This document shows, in pieces, positions 16,082-23,596 of a DNA stretch of 31,803 nt. This stretch comes from Bacillota bacterium. GTDB lineage: Bacteria > Bacillota_A > Clostridia > Lutisporales > Lutisporaceae. Below the pieces are notes generated by a model. It made no database searches, was not told the DNA's origin, and worked only from the letters and a program-made list of their open reading frames with translations. Positions within the stretch are counted from its first letter, which is position 1. Each line of letters opens with the position of its first letter. The stretch lies in the NCBI GenBank assembly GCA_022706865.1, contig JAKJBT010000008.1, forward strand, positions 1 to 31,803, in the 5' to 3' direction. The position numbers and the translations under genes are program-made.

Positions 16082-17740
16082 TTATTTAAAAAAACAACTA
16101 TCGCCAATGAATTCTCTCAATATTGAGTTGGAAGGAATTGCATTGACATCTGCTTCCAGGAAGTATTGTAAAAACTTTTTAATTCTCTTGGCTTCTATAT
16201 ACTCATGTACTCCATTGTCAATCTTCTCAAGCAGCGGCAGTGCAATCTGATTTAACATAGCCAGCTCATACACCAGGGATGTGTTGAACATAATATCCGC
16301 CTCTTCCTGGAAGGGATAAATGTATTTTTCCTCACCTCTTCTTACTGAATCCCACCGCTTAATTGTGGAAAGCGCATCGGCGGATCTGAACTGATAATCT
16401 CTTACTATACGTCTTATGAGTCTTAAATCGGATGTCGGAATCCTGTTATGGTCATCTATGCTGAGATGTGTAAGGGCACTTATATATATCTTGAATTTCT
16501 GCTCCTTCGGGATATACTGTGTGAGCGTTTCATTCAGTCCGTGTATTCCCTCTACCACCAGAACCTGTTCTTTATCTATTTTTAATTTTTTGCCTTTCCA
16601 TTCCCTGTTTCCCGTATGGAAGTTAAATACCGGCATTTCCACTTCTTCACCATTGAGAAGCCTCATTATGACATCGTTGAAGGTCACTATATCTATTGCA
16701 TCTATAGTTTCAAAATCATAGTCACCATCTTCACCTATAGGGGTATCCGCTCTGTTCTTAAAAAAGTCATCTATGGATATTGCTACCGGCTTCAGTCCGT
16801 TTACCCTAAGCTGAACAGACAGCCGCTCTGCAAAGGTTGTTTTACCCGAGGATGACGGGCCTGCAATAAGTACAAGCCTTTTATTTCTTGAAGCAGCAAT
16901 CATATCCGCAATCTGTGCTATCTTTTTTTCATGAAGCCCTTCTGCGACTCGTATCACGTCATTGATTCTGCCGCTCACAATTGCATCATTCAGATGGCTG
17001 ATATTCTCCAGTTCCAGAATCTTTCCCCATTCTTCAAACTCTCTGAATATGCTGAAGAGCTTTTTCTGCTCCTTAAACTCAGGCAGCTTATTGGGCTCTG
17101 ACTTTTCCGGATATATAAGAACAAGTCCCGGTTTGTTGAATTTCAATTCGAAAATCTTGAGATATCCGGTGGAAGGAACCATATAGCCATAGAAATAATC
17201 ATAATATCCGTGGCAGCTGTATATATTTATTTGCTCTTTCTTCCGGTACTTTATAAGGTTTACCTTATCAAACTGCTGAGTTCGTGTAAAAAGCTCCATA
17301 GCTTCGGCATTGGTGATCTTCCTTTTCACAAATGGTATATCCATCTTCTGAAGCTCCCGCATTTTCTCTTCAATTCTTGAAATATCTTCCTCTGTCAAGG
17401 GTTTATCCTTATGAACCTCGCAATAAAGGCCCTTACCGAGGGAATGCTCTACTGTAACCCTGCAGCCTTCAAAGACTTCCTTTGCCGCAATAATAAAAAG
17501 AAAAGCCAAGCTTCTGGAGTAAAACCTGCTTCCATACACAGTAGTCCTGTCTATGAATTGCAGGCTGCAGTCCTGCCTCAGCTCAACCCACAATTCCTTC
17601 AGCTCATTATTTACTATTGCTCCGACTATATCTGAACTGAAATACTGCTGAAAGTCTTTTGCAAGCTCCTGAAGCTTCATGCCCTTGGGATATTCTCTTT
17701 TGGTATTATCGGGGAATGTCAGAGTTATCATTTCCTGCAT
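16082..17740 (-). CDS. TGS-domain nucleoside (uridine-type) kinase
   Basis: A 552-aa two-part protein. The N-terminal half resembles the start of threonyl-tRNA synthetase: a TGS domain (about 1-60, LTFPDNTKREYPKGMKLQEL) and then a second-additional-domain-like region with VEHSLGKGLYCE. The C-terminal half (from about 280) is a P-loop uridine kinase/phosphoribulokinase domain with Walker A AGPSSSGKTTFAERL, a DDFF segment and VVEGIHGLN. Such fusions are widespread in Clostridia and Thermotogae and are annotated as nucleoside kinases; the tRNA-synthetase-like part is of unknown purpose and could sense nucleotides or RNA. The ATG at 17740 is chosen because GGAGG lies 8 nt upstream. The gene has its own terminator and a candidate extended -10 promoter. 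Confidence 0.88.
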   Translation of the reverse strand: MQEMITLTFPDNTKREYPKGMKLQELAKDFQQYFSSDIVGAIVNNELKELWVELRQDCSLQFIDRTTVYGSRFYSRSLAFLFIIAAKEVFEGCRVTVEHSLGKGLYCEVHKDKPLTEEDISRIEEKMRELQKMDIPFVKRKITNAEAMELFTRTQQFDKVNLIKYRKKEQINIYSCHGYYDYFYGYMVPSTGYLKIFELKFNKPGLVLIYPEKSEPNKLPEFKEQKKLFSIFREFEEWGKILELENISHLNDAIVSGRINDVIRVAEGLHEKKIAQIADMIAASRNKRLVLIAGPSSSGKTTFAERLSVQLRVNGLKPVAISIDDFFKNRADTPIGEDGDYDFETIDAIDIVTFNDVIMRLLNGEEVEMPVFNFHTGNREWKGKKLKIDKEQVLVVEGIHGLNETLTQYIPKEQKFKIYISALTHLSIDDHNRIPTSDLRLIRRIVRDYQFRSADALSTIKRWDSVRRGEEKYIYPFQEEADIMFNTSLVYELAMLNQIALPLLEKIDNGVHEYIEAKRIKKFLQYFLEADVNAIPSNSILREFIGDSCFFK

Positions 17741-17801
17741 GACCAAAACCTCCAATCCGTGTGTTACCCACTAAACATATTGCACTGCATCTATATAGAT
17801 G

Positions 17802-17810
17802 ATTATATCA
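17802..17810 (-). promoter_or_regulatory. Extended -10 promoter of the nucleoside kinase gene
   Basis: TGATATAAT on the minus strand is a consensus extended -10 element; no good -35 hexamer is present. A 14-bp palindrome lies at the expected start point. Confidence 0.5.
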
Positions 17811-17897
17811 TAAATCCATCAGAATTCATGTATCACTCCATGTGCGTTTTGAGGAGAAAAATTTCACGGACTTTTAGATAAATATATAATTATTGCT

Positions 17898-17924
17898 TTG
17901 ATTATACCTCATTTTTGCTATAAT
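17898..17924 (+). promoter_or_regulatory. Candidate promoter of the AIM24 gene
   Basis: TTGATT (17898-17903), a 15-nt spacer and TATAAT (17919-17924) with an extended TG at 17916-17917. The -10 box lies inside the inverted repeat TTGCTATA/TATAGCAA (17915-17922 and 17933-17940), which could be an operator. Confidence 0.55.
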
Positions 17925-17967
17925 AGCTAAAATATAGCAATTTCATATTCAAATCCCGGAAGTTTTA

Positions 17968-18002
17968 TAATACAATATAAATATATTGCTTATATTGTAT
18001 TA
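17968..18002. repeat. 13-bp inverted repeat in the AIM24 leader
   Basis: TAATACAATATAA (17968-17980) and TTATATTGTATTA (17990-18002) are perfectly complementary with a 9-nt spacer, between the predicted promoter and the ribosome binding site. No U-run follows. It could be an operator or a leader hairpin. Confidence 0.6.
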
Positions 18003-18055
18003 CAGTGATTAAAACACTAAAATACCGTATTATTAAAATGAAAGGTGGGTCATGT

Positions 18056-18898
18056 ATGCTCAATTACAAAATAGTCGGCAATGCTATGCAGCAAGTAGTT
18101 GTCGAACTGGGCGCAAATCAGACAATGTACAGTGAGGCAGGAAAATTCCTGTGGAAAACAGACAATGTCAAGTTTGAGACTTCCTTCAATGTCAGTGACA
18201 AAAAAGGTCAATTCGAAGAAAAAAGCGGGGGAGGCTTCATGGGCAAGTTCATGGATACCGCTGTTCAGGTTGGCAAGAGAAAGCTTGCAGGAGAATCCGC
18301 AGCTTTTCAGGTATTTAATGTAACCCATGGAGAGAGCGGGTTGGTAACCTTCTCCCAGACTATTCCGGGAGAGATCAAAGCAATAAATATTGAAGATTTC
18401 GGCGTGTTGTATGTTCAGAAAGACGGCTTCCTGGCTGCAGAAAATACTGTAGACTTTGATATCGCACTTACAAAAAAAATAGGTGCCGGAATGTTCGGCG
18501 GTGAAGGCTTCATATTGGAAAAATTCAGTGATGTAGGAACCCTTTTTATCGGCTCCTGCGGTAATTTAATAGAACTCAACCCCGCGGACTACGGCGGAAA
18601 AATACAGATAGACACCGGTGCTTTGGTTGCTTTTGATAAAAATATTGACTATGACATTGAATGGGTAGGCGGAAGTGTAGGGCAGGTTGCAAAGAACCTC
18701 CTGTTCGGCGGTGAAGGCCTTTTCCTTGCCACTCTTTCAGGAAACGGAAAAGTAATAATCCAAAGCATGAACATCACATCCCTTGCCAGAACACTTTTCA
18801 GAAATGCAACAAAATCCTCGCCTGAGGACAGGAGCAGCGGTAAGATGCTTGGAGGGCTCGGAAGCCTGCTGGGTGAATTAGGCGGAGACAGATATTAA
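18056..18898 (+). CDS. AIM24 / TIGR00266 family protein
   Basis: A 280-aa soluble, beta-rich protein of the AIM24 family, named after a yeast mitochondrial protein; the bacterial role is not known. Features include the opening MLNYKIVGNAMQQVVVELG, a Gly-rich segment KSGGGFMGKFMDTAVQVGKR, repeated Gly-rich turns (GAGMFGGEGF, LLFGGEGLF) in a pseudo-repeat beta-helix-like fold, and a Gly/Leu-rich C-terminal tail (LGGLGSLLGELGG). The start is the ATG at 18056 with AAAGGTGGG at 18041-18049; longer upstream reading lacks a site. It stands alone between its promoter region and a hairpin at 19048-19081. Confidence 0.88.
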   Translation: MLNYKIVGNAMQQVVVELGANQTMYSEAGKFLWKTDNVKFETSFNVSDKKGQFEEKSGGGFMGKFMDTAVQVGKRKLAGESAAFQVFNVTHGESGLVTFSQTIPGEIKAINIEDFGVLYVQKDGFLAAENTVDFDIALTKKIGAGMFGGEGFILEKFSDVGTLFIGSCGNLIELNPADYGGKIQIDTGALVAFDKNIDYDIEWVGGSVGQVAKNLLFGGEGLFLATLSGNGKVIIQSMNITSLARTLFRNATKSSPEDRSSGKMLGGLGSLLGELGGDRY

Positions 18899-19047
18899 TA
18901 CCTTGTAAACATAAAGTATTCAATAGTTGTAAACATTTTGTAACAACTGGCTTCAGACTATATCTTTATGTATCCTTATTGAATATAATAGGAATATAGA
19001 TAGTAATAAGTGCTATTACTCTTTATTCCTCCCCCTCATTTTAAAGA

Positions 19048-19081
19048 ATGCGACATTTATAGGAGACTATAAATGTCGCAT
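19048..19081. terminator. Hairpin between the AIM24 and HAD genes
   Basis: ATGCGACATTTATA and TATAAATGTCGCAT form a perfect 14-bp stem with a GGAGAC loop. The following sequence (ATTGTTTGCC) has only a weak U-tract, so it may be a terminator for the AIM24 transcript or a structured leader of the HAD gene. Confidence 0.5.
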
Positions 19082-19187
19082 ATTGTTTGCCCTTCTTTCA
19101 CATCATTTGCATTTACATTTCCATGATTATTATATATATTATACCTTGAAAGATTGCTTCACAGATAATATTAAAAGGAGAATACCA

Positions 19188-19910
19188 ATGACAGATACTA
19201 TTCTTTTTGATTTGGACGGGACCCTATTGCCTCTGGATATGGAGAAGTTCACTAAGATCTACTTCTATGAAATGGGATGTATGTTTAGGGATATGATAGA
19301 TCCGCAGCTGCTTGCCAAATATATATGGACTGCTACTTTAGAGATGGTTGGAAACACTGAATACAAAACTAACGAAGAAGTCTTCATGGATAGGTTTTCA
19401 AAGCTGATTGACGGTGATATCAACAGGTACAAGGAACGATTCGACAGCTTCTATGATACTCTTTTCCTCAAAACAAAGGAGGCTGCTGAAAGACAATCAT
19501 TAATAATTGAAAGCATTTCTATCCTCAAGAAGAAAAACTACAAGCTGGTGGTGGCAACCAATCCGTTGTTTCCCCGCAAAGCGATTCACCAAAGGATTGA
19601 ATGGGCAGGGCTTGATCTGAAAGATTTTGAATACATCACTTCTTATGAAGACAATCATTTCTGCAAGCCTCAGCCTGAATTCTACAAGGAGGTGCTGGAT
19701 ATAATAGGCAAGAGGCCGGAGCAGTGCTTAATGGTCGGAAATGATGTTCAGGAGGATCTCATAGCTCTTAAGCTTGGAATTAAAACCTTCCTGATAAAGG
19801 ATAATATGATTCATAGGACAGAAGAAGCATTTATCAGCACTTATGAAGGAAATTACGAGGATTTTTACAGCTTTGTAAAAGAACTTCCCGATGTCAGCCG
19901 TTCTTCCTGA
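19188..19910 (+). CDS. HAD superfamily hydrolase
   Basis: A 240-aa haloacid-dehalogenase-type phosphatase with motif I DLDGTLLPLD (nucleophile Asp8, acid Asp10), a helical cap domain (about 18-95), motif II VVATNP, motif III Lys in CKPQPEFY and motif IV GNDVQEDL. The layout is that of subfamily I enzymes such as phosphoglycolate phosphatases, but the substrate is not predictable. The start is the ATG at 19188 behind AAAGGAG (19174-19180). Its last 17 nt overlap the convergent CPBP-like gene. Confidence 0.88.
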   Translation: MTDTILFDLDGTLLPLDMEKFTKIYFYEMGCMFRDMIDPQLLAKYIWTATLEMVGNTEYKTNEEVFMDRFSKLIDGDINRYKERFDSFYDTLFLKTKEAAERQSLIIESISILKKKNYKLVVATNPLFPRKAIHQRIEWAGLDLKDFEYITSYEDNHFCKPQPEFYKEVLDIIGKRPEQCLMVGNDVQEDLIALKLGIKTFLIKDNMIHRTEEAFISTYEGNYEDFYSFVKELPDVSRSS

Positions 19911-20688
19911 CTATGGCCTTTATTGCCCAAACAAAAGGTATGAGACAAATTGCAGCCACTATAACAAAATGAAAATTGCCATAATAAGATTTAAATAAGG
20001 AAATAAAATTATTATAAAAATGTGCCAGAAAACTTATCCAGATGTTACCTGTATATAATGTGGTGAAGAACACGGGTATGTAAGATATTCCAATGAGAAT
20101 TGCAGTTTTTAGCCCCCAGCCTATAGAATGCAGGATTCCGAAAGTCAAAGCTGCCAATAGTATACTGATAATAAGCCTGAAATTACCTAGAAATTTCATT
20201 TTATTAAAAGCTAAAGAAACAAGAAACAGATTGATCAGTTCTTCTGTGAAAGTAACCAAAGGCAAGGCCACAATCTTGGCAAAAAGCTCAACGGGGTCAC
20301 TTACCGCTACACTCATCTTCTGAACGGCTTCGGGGAAAATTCCTGATGCAATCAGCAAATTATTTATTGCACCAATAAGAGACATCAAAAAAATCGGATA
20401 GATAAATATTATGTCCGGTTTGTATCCGATAAAACGGGGAAGTATCTTATTTCCCTTCGGAAAGCTCAGGTATCTTTTTATATCCTTGAAAAGTAAAAGG
20501 CACAAGGCCAGAAGAGAAGCATAAAATAAGATACCGAAAAAAACAGTATATAAATAGCTTGTCTTCATATAAGCAAAATAAAGACACAAAAACGCCCAAA
20601 AGAGCACTATTGCGCTCTTTGAGAGGCTTATGCCTTCATAAATATTCTTTTCCATCTCTTTATAAATATTTTCCGGTATGATTCTCAT
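19894..20688 (-). CDS. CPBP-like integral membrane protein with variant active site
   Basis: A 264-aa protein with about seven to eight hydrophobic helices. The C-terminal half carries a CPBP-like layout: FTEELINL at the EExxxR position, FGILHSIGWG at FxxxH and SFLAHFYNNF at the last His motif. The Arg of EExxxR is replaced by Leu, so protease activity is uncertain. I prefer the ATG at 20688, which has GAGG 9 nt upstream; the ATG at 20703 has no site. It overlaps the HAD gene tail-to-tail by 17 nt. Target and partner are unknown. Confidence 0.65.
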   Translation of the reverse strand: MRIIPENIYKEMEKNIYEGISLSKSAIVLFWAFLCLYFAYMKTSYLYTVFFGILFYASLLALCLLLFKDIKRYLSFPKGNKILPRFIGYKPDIIFIYPIFLMSLIGAINNLLIASGIFPEAVQKMSVAVSDPVELFAKIVALPLVTFTEELINLFLVSLAFNKMKFLGNFRLIISILLAALTFGILHSIGWGLKTAILIGISYIPVFFTTLYTGNIWISFLAHFYNNFISLFKSYYGNFHFVIVAAICLIPFVWAIKAIVRKNG

Positions 20689-20852
20689 AAATACATGCCT
20701 CATATTTATAATAATACTTGACCTGATCGGCTTTCACTTATCATATTATATTATATCATATATATTGTCCTACAGGATTCTTTCAGTATATAAAAAACTA
20801 ATTTGACATAATTTAAGCTTGACCAACTAAAATTCAAATGCTTGAAATAAAA

Positions 20853-20878
20853 AAACACTGCGAACCGTTGCAGTGTTT
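20853..20878 (-). terminator. Rho-independent terminator of tRNA-Lys
   Basis: AAACACTGC and GCAGTGTTT form a 9-bp stem with an 8-nt loop; on the minus strand the T-run extends to seven. It begins 12 nt after the tRNA CCA end. Confidence 0.9.
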
Positions 20879-20889
20879 ACATTCTTTTA

Positions 20890-20965
20890 TGGTGCGCCAT
20901 CAGGGACTCGAACCCGGGACCCATTGATTAAGAGTCAATTGCTCTACCAGCTGAGCTAATGGCGC
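20890..20965 (-). tRNA. tRNA-Lys (anticodon CTT)
   Basis: A 76-nt cloverleaf including the encoded CCA. The acceptor stem GCGCCAT pairs with ATGGCGC and the discriminator is A. The D arm contains AGCTGGTAGAGC, the anticodon stem ATTGA/TCAAT holds the loop CTCTTAA, giving anticodon CTT for the AAG codon, and the T arm carries GGGTTCGAGTCCC-type sequence. It is transcribed alone from a perfect consensus promoter and closed by a strong terminator. Confidence 0.97.
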
Positions 20966-21001
20966 ACGTTTTGTCTGTTCTGTTACTCAATCGACTTTAT
21001 C

Positions 21002-21030
21002 ATTATACAAAAGAAAATTAACTGTGTCAA
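21002..21030 (-). promoter_or_regulatory. Perfect consensus sigma-A promoter of tRNA-Lys
   Basis: On the minus strand TTGACA (21030-21025), a 17-nt spacer and TATAAT (21007-21002). The -10 box is 37 nt from the mature tRNA 5' end, leaving a leader of about 30 nt. Confidence 0.93.
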
Positions 21031-21070
21031 CATGTTATTATTGGATTAAATCTAAATTTTTTGGGATGAT

Positions 21071-22921
21071 TCATAGTCTTTCTTCCGTGCGGCTCAAATT
21101 TCCCTTATATATTTCCATTAGGCCCTCATAGCTGTTGTCGGAGTATTTGGAGACCAACAGCCTTATTTCAGAAAGATGCTTTATTGCATTTTCAAATTCA
21201 AGCTTTGCCTTTTTAAAGGAACCTTCATTATAATATTTCACTCCGGCTAAATTGCATTCATTGGCCAGCTTGAAGCATATATCTATTTTTTCTGCCTTTT
21301 CAAGCATCCTGTCCTTATTTCCCGTAAAAAGCTCCTTAAGGCTGGTGTAAAGTTCCATATCATAATTGCTGGTATTTGCTTTCATAGTTTCAAGCATGTT
21401 CAGCGCATTGTCAAATTCCTCTATTGCCTGCTCAAGCCTGCCTTCGTTATACTGCTTAACTCCGGCCAGATTGTGCTCCCTGGCAAGCTGCACAAATGAA
21501 TCAGAATATTGGTCGGAACCTCTGTAAGAGGCATCCGATTTTATCAGTTCCGAAAAAACCTCAATTGCCTTTCCGTATTCATGCTTTTCATAATATTCAA
21601 ATGCTTTTTCCTTTAGCTTTTCAGCTTCAGTTCTTTTTTTTGTTGACTTGATCCGGTTTTCCTTTTTAACTGGCTCTTCAGTTGGTAAAGGAGTCAATAC
21701 CGCCGTTTTCGCAGGTGCCGGAATTGCCTCGGCTGTTTCGGCTGTTTCGGCTGTCTCGGCAGTTTCCTCGTAAGCCGGCTCCGATGTTGCCGGTAAGGCA
21801 TCATAATTCATTATGTATCCGAAGAAAAATGCCAGTACCATTGCGGCGATCATGGCTGCAGCAGAAAAAAGCCTTCTCTTTGACCTTCCTGATGCATTAT
21901 TGATCGATGCGGCAATTTCCGCCACCGCTGTTCTTTCGGCTTCCTCCGCGTTTTTTTTTGAAATCTCAGTATTACTCACCATTGTTTTAACCTCTGCCTT
22001 AAGTATACGCTCGAGCTTTTGCCGGAATTCTGCCGGTGACTTATATCTGTCCTTCTTGTCATAGCTGCAGGCTTTGAGGATAATATTCCCAAGATTTTCT
22101 TCCGAATCGGCAGGCAGCGGCAGTTTTTCCCCTGACATCCTGCGGGATACCGACCTTTCGGTATCTTCAACGGTAATAGCTTCCGGGGGCAGCGGCAGAA
22201 ATGGCAGCCGCCCCTTGTTAAGCAGTTTGTACATAACTATTCCCAGCGAGTATAGGTCAACAGAAAAATCATACGCCTGCTCTTTATAAAGCTCCGGCGC
22301 CATATATAAGGGATTGAGCGCAGTCAAAACAGTCCTCCCGCCCCTTGAAAGCTCCTTTGCCATATTGAAGCTGCCCAACTTGAACTCTCCCTTGGGTGAG
22401 ACAAATATGTTTGAATCCTTAATGTCCCTGTGAATTATGTTCTCCCTTACACAGGCTTCAAGCGCCTTGCAGATATCAATCCCCAGCCTTACAACATCAA
22501 TCCTTCCAAGTTTTCTTCCAACAAGAAAATCGGGCAGTGCCTGAAGATATTCCGTCCTGATAAGAACATCCCACCCCGGATTTCCTTTCTTCTCATATAT
22601 CCCATGGTCTTCGTAAGTCACAATATTGCTGTTCCCTCTCAGCTTGTACATTAGCTCAATTTCATTCTGTACGTTGACCAACAGGCTTTTAAAGTATTCA
22701 GGCATTGCTTCCCTGCTGATGCCTATGGCCTGAGCCTCAGAAATATCATTCCTGCTTATGGAAAAACTCATGAATTTGACGGTGGAAATATACCGTTTCC
22801 CCCATTCTTCTTTAAACACACTGTATATTTCGCAGTCAACCCCTTGCCCGATAAGCTCCCCCACCTTCCATGATCCCCAAAGCGGCTGATATTTCTCAAT
22901 AGCCCTGCCGGATTCCCTCAT
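21071..22921 (-). CDS. Membrane-anchored Ser/Thr protein kinase-like protein with TPR-like C-terminus
   Basis: A 616-aa protein with an N-terminal Hanks-type kinase domain (about 18-302), one transmembrane helix (about 349-370), a Thr/Ala/Glu-rich linker (ETAETAETAEA) and a helical C-terminal region (about 427-616) containing three TPR-like units (EYYEKHEYGKAIEVFSELI and two NLAGVKYYNEG-type units). The Gly-rich loop GQGVDCEIY, VAIK-type Lys49, alpha-C Glu87, catalytic loop HRDIKDSN (Asp166) and MAPE segment are present. The DFG motif, however, reads SFN (Ser184 for the Mg-binding Asp), which suggests a pseudokinase or an atypical kinase. The topology puts the TPR part outside the cytoplasm if the kinase is inside. 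The ATG at 22921 has GGGGTG 6 nt upstream and is preferred to the GTG at 22930. No phosphatase or FHA gene is adjacent. Confidence 0.85.
   Translation of the reverse strand: MRESGRAIEKYQPLWGSWKVGELIGQGVDCEIYSVFKEEWGKRYISTVKFMSFSISRNDISEAQAIGISREAMPEYFKSLLVNVQNEIELMYKLRGNSNIVTYEDHGIYEKKGNPGWDVLIRTEYLQALPDFLVGRKLGRIDVVRLGIDICKALEACVRENIIHRDIKDSNIFVSPKGEFKLGSFNMAKELSRGGRTVLTALNPLYMAPELYKEQAYDFSVDLYSLGIVMYKLLNKGRLPFLPLPPEAITVEDTERSVSRRMSGEKLPLPADSEENLGNIILKACSYDKKDRYKSPAEFRQKLERILKAEVKTMVSNTEISKKNAEEAERTAVAEIAASINNASGRSKRRLFSAAAMIAAMVLAFFFGYIMNYDALPATSEPAYEETAETAETAETAEAIPAPAKTAVLTPLPTEEPVKKENRIKSTKKRTEAEKLKEKAFEYYEKHEYGKAIEVFSELIKSDASYRGSDQYSDSFVQLAREHNLAGVKQYNEGRLEQAIEEFDNALNMLETMKANTSNYDMELYTSLKELFTGNKDRMLEKAEKIDICFKLANECNLAGVKYYNEGSFKKAKLEFENAIKHLSEIRLLVSKYSDNSYEGLMEIYKGNLSRTEERL
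21729..21764 (-). repeat. Four 9-bp tandem units in the kinase linker
   Basis: The unit TCGGCTGTT is repeated twice exactly and twice with one change (21729-21764), encoding the ETA tripeptide repeats in the linker after the transmembrane helix. A length change would keep the frame. Confidence 0.7.
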
Positions 22922-23155
22922 CCAATTCACCCCAAATTTATCTTAAGACTCATTTGATTAAGAAACCTTCATCCTGAACTCATGATCTATAATCTAGTAA
23001 TTTCTATATTCGGCAGCGGTATCCTCCATTATTTCAATCGCAAGTTCAGACACCATTTTTCTACATATTCATACAAAGGTTTTTATTAATTCATCTGGAT
23101 TTATTCACTCAATATGATATATAATTATAGTAATAAATTTGGGAGGGTGATAACT

Positions 23156-23527
23156 ATGAGTCTATTAAGCCAAACAATTCAATCAGGTGACTGGAAAGGT
23201 GAAAAACATGTTCCTGTAATTCACTGCCCTGAAAAGGTAACGCCGGATACCCCCTTTGAAGTAAAGGTGACAATCGGTGATGCAATACCCCATCCCAATA
23301 CCTTTGAGCACCATATAGTATGGATAAAGGTGTTTTTCCAGCCGGAAGGCTCGAAATTTCCTGTAGAAATCGCTCATTTCAACTTCTCGGCTCATGGAGA
23401 AGGGGAGACCTTTACCGACCCGGCAGGACTGACCCGGATAAAAGTTAAAAAATCCGGAACCATTTATGCATTGTCTTACTGCAATATCCACGGATTGTGG
23501 GAAAGCAGCAAGGAAATCAGTCTTTAG
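23156..23527 (+). CDS. Class II superoxide reductase (neelaredoxin/desulfoferrodoxin family)
   Basis: A 123-aa non-heme iron enzyme that reduces superoxide to hydrogen peroxide without releasing oxygen, using rubredoxin as usual electron donor; typical of anaerobes. The iron site is fully visible: Glu16 and His18 (GEKHVP), His46 and His52 (HPNTFEHH), and Cys109 with His112 (YCNIHGLW). No N-terminal desulforedoxin-type Cys4 domain is present, so it is the one-iron class. The ATG at 23156 follows GGGAGGGTGA. It is convergent with the HesB-like gene and shares a hairpin with it. Confidence 0.95.
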   Translation: MSLLSQTIQSGDWKGEKHVPVIHCPEKVTPDTPFEVKVTIGDAIPHPNTFEHHIVWIKVFFQPEGSKFPVEIAHFNFSAHGEGETFTDPAGLTRIKVKKSGTIYALSYCNIHGLWESSKEISL

Positions 23528-23538
23528 GTTAAAAGAAA

Positions 23539-23563
23539 GCCCTGATGTATAATACATCAGGGC
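23539..23563. terminator. Bidirectional terminator between superoxide reductase and HesB-like gene
   Basis: GCCCTGATGTA and TACATCAGGGC form an 11-bp perfect stem with a 3-nt loop. Minus-strand transcripts meet TTTCTTTT after it; plus-strand transcripts only AGTTTC. Confidence 0.8.
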
Positions 23564-23596
23564 AGTTTCATGAGTTCGCCTTGCTCTCTAAAATGC

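Larger units (their letters stand above)
17741..18055. other. Divergent regulatory region between nucleoside kinase and AIM24 gene
   Basis: No gene is seen. The 315 bp hold promoters for both directions, a 14-bp perfect palindrome CATCTATATAGATG (17788-17801) near the kinase transcription start, and two inverted repeats on the AIM24 side (17915-17940 and 17968-18002). The sequence is strongly AT-rich. Confidence 0.6.

Noticed and set aside
18903..18946. Repeated TTGTAAACAT and a TTGTAAACATTTTGTAACAA segment resembling a Rex redox operator
   Set aside because: It departs from the Rex consensus at several positions and lies downstream of AIM24, about 240 nt before the HAD start; not strong enough to call.
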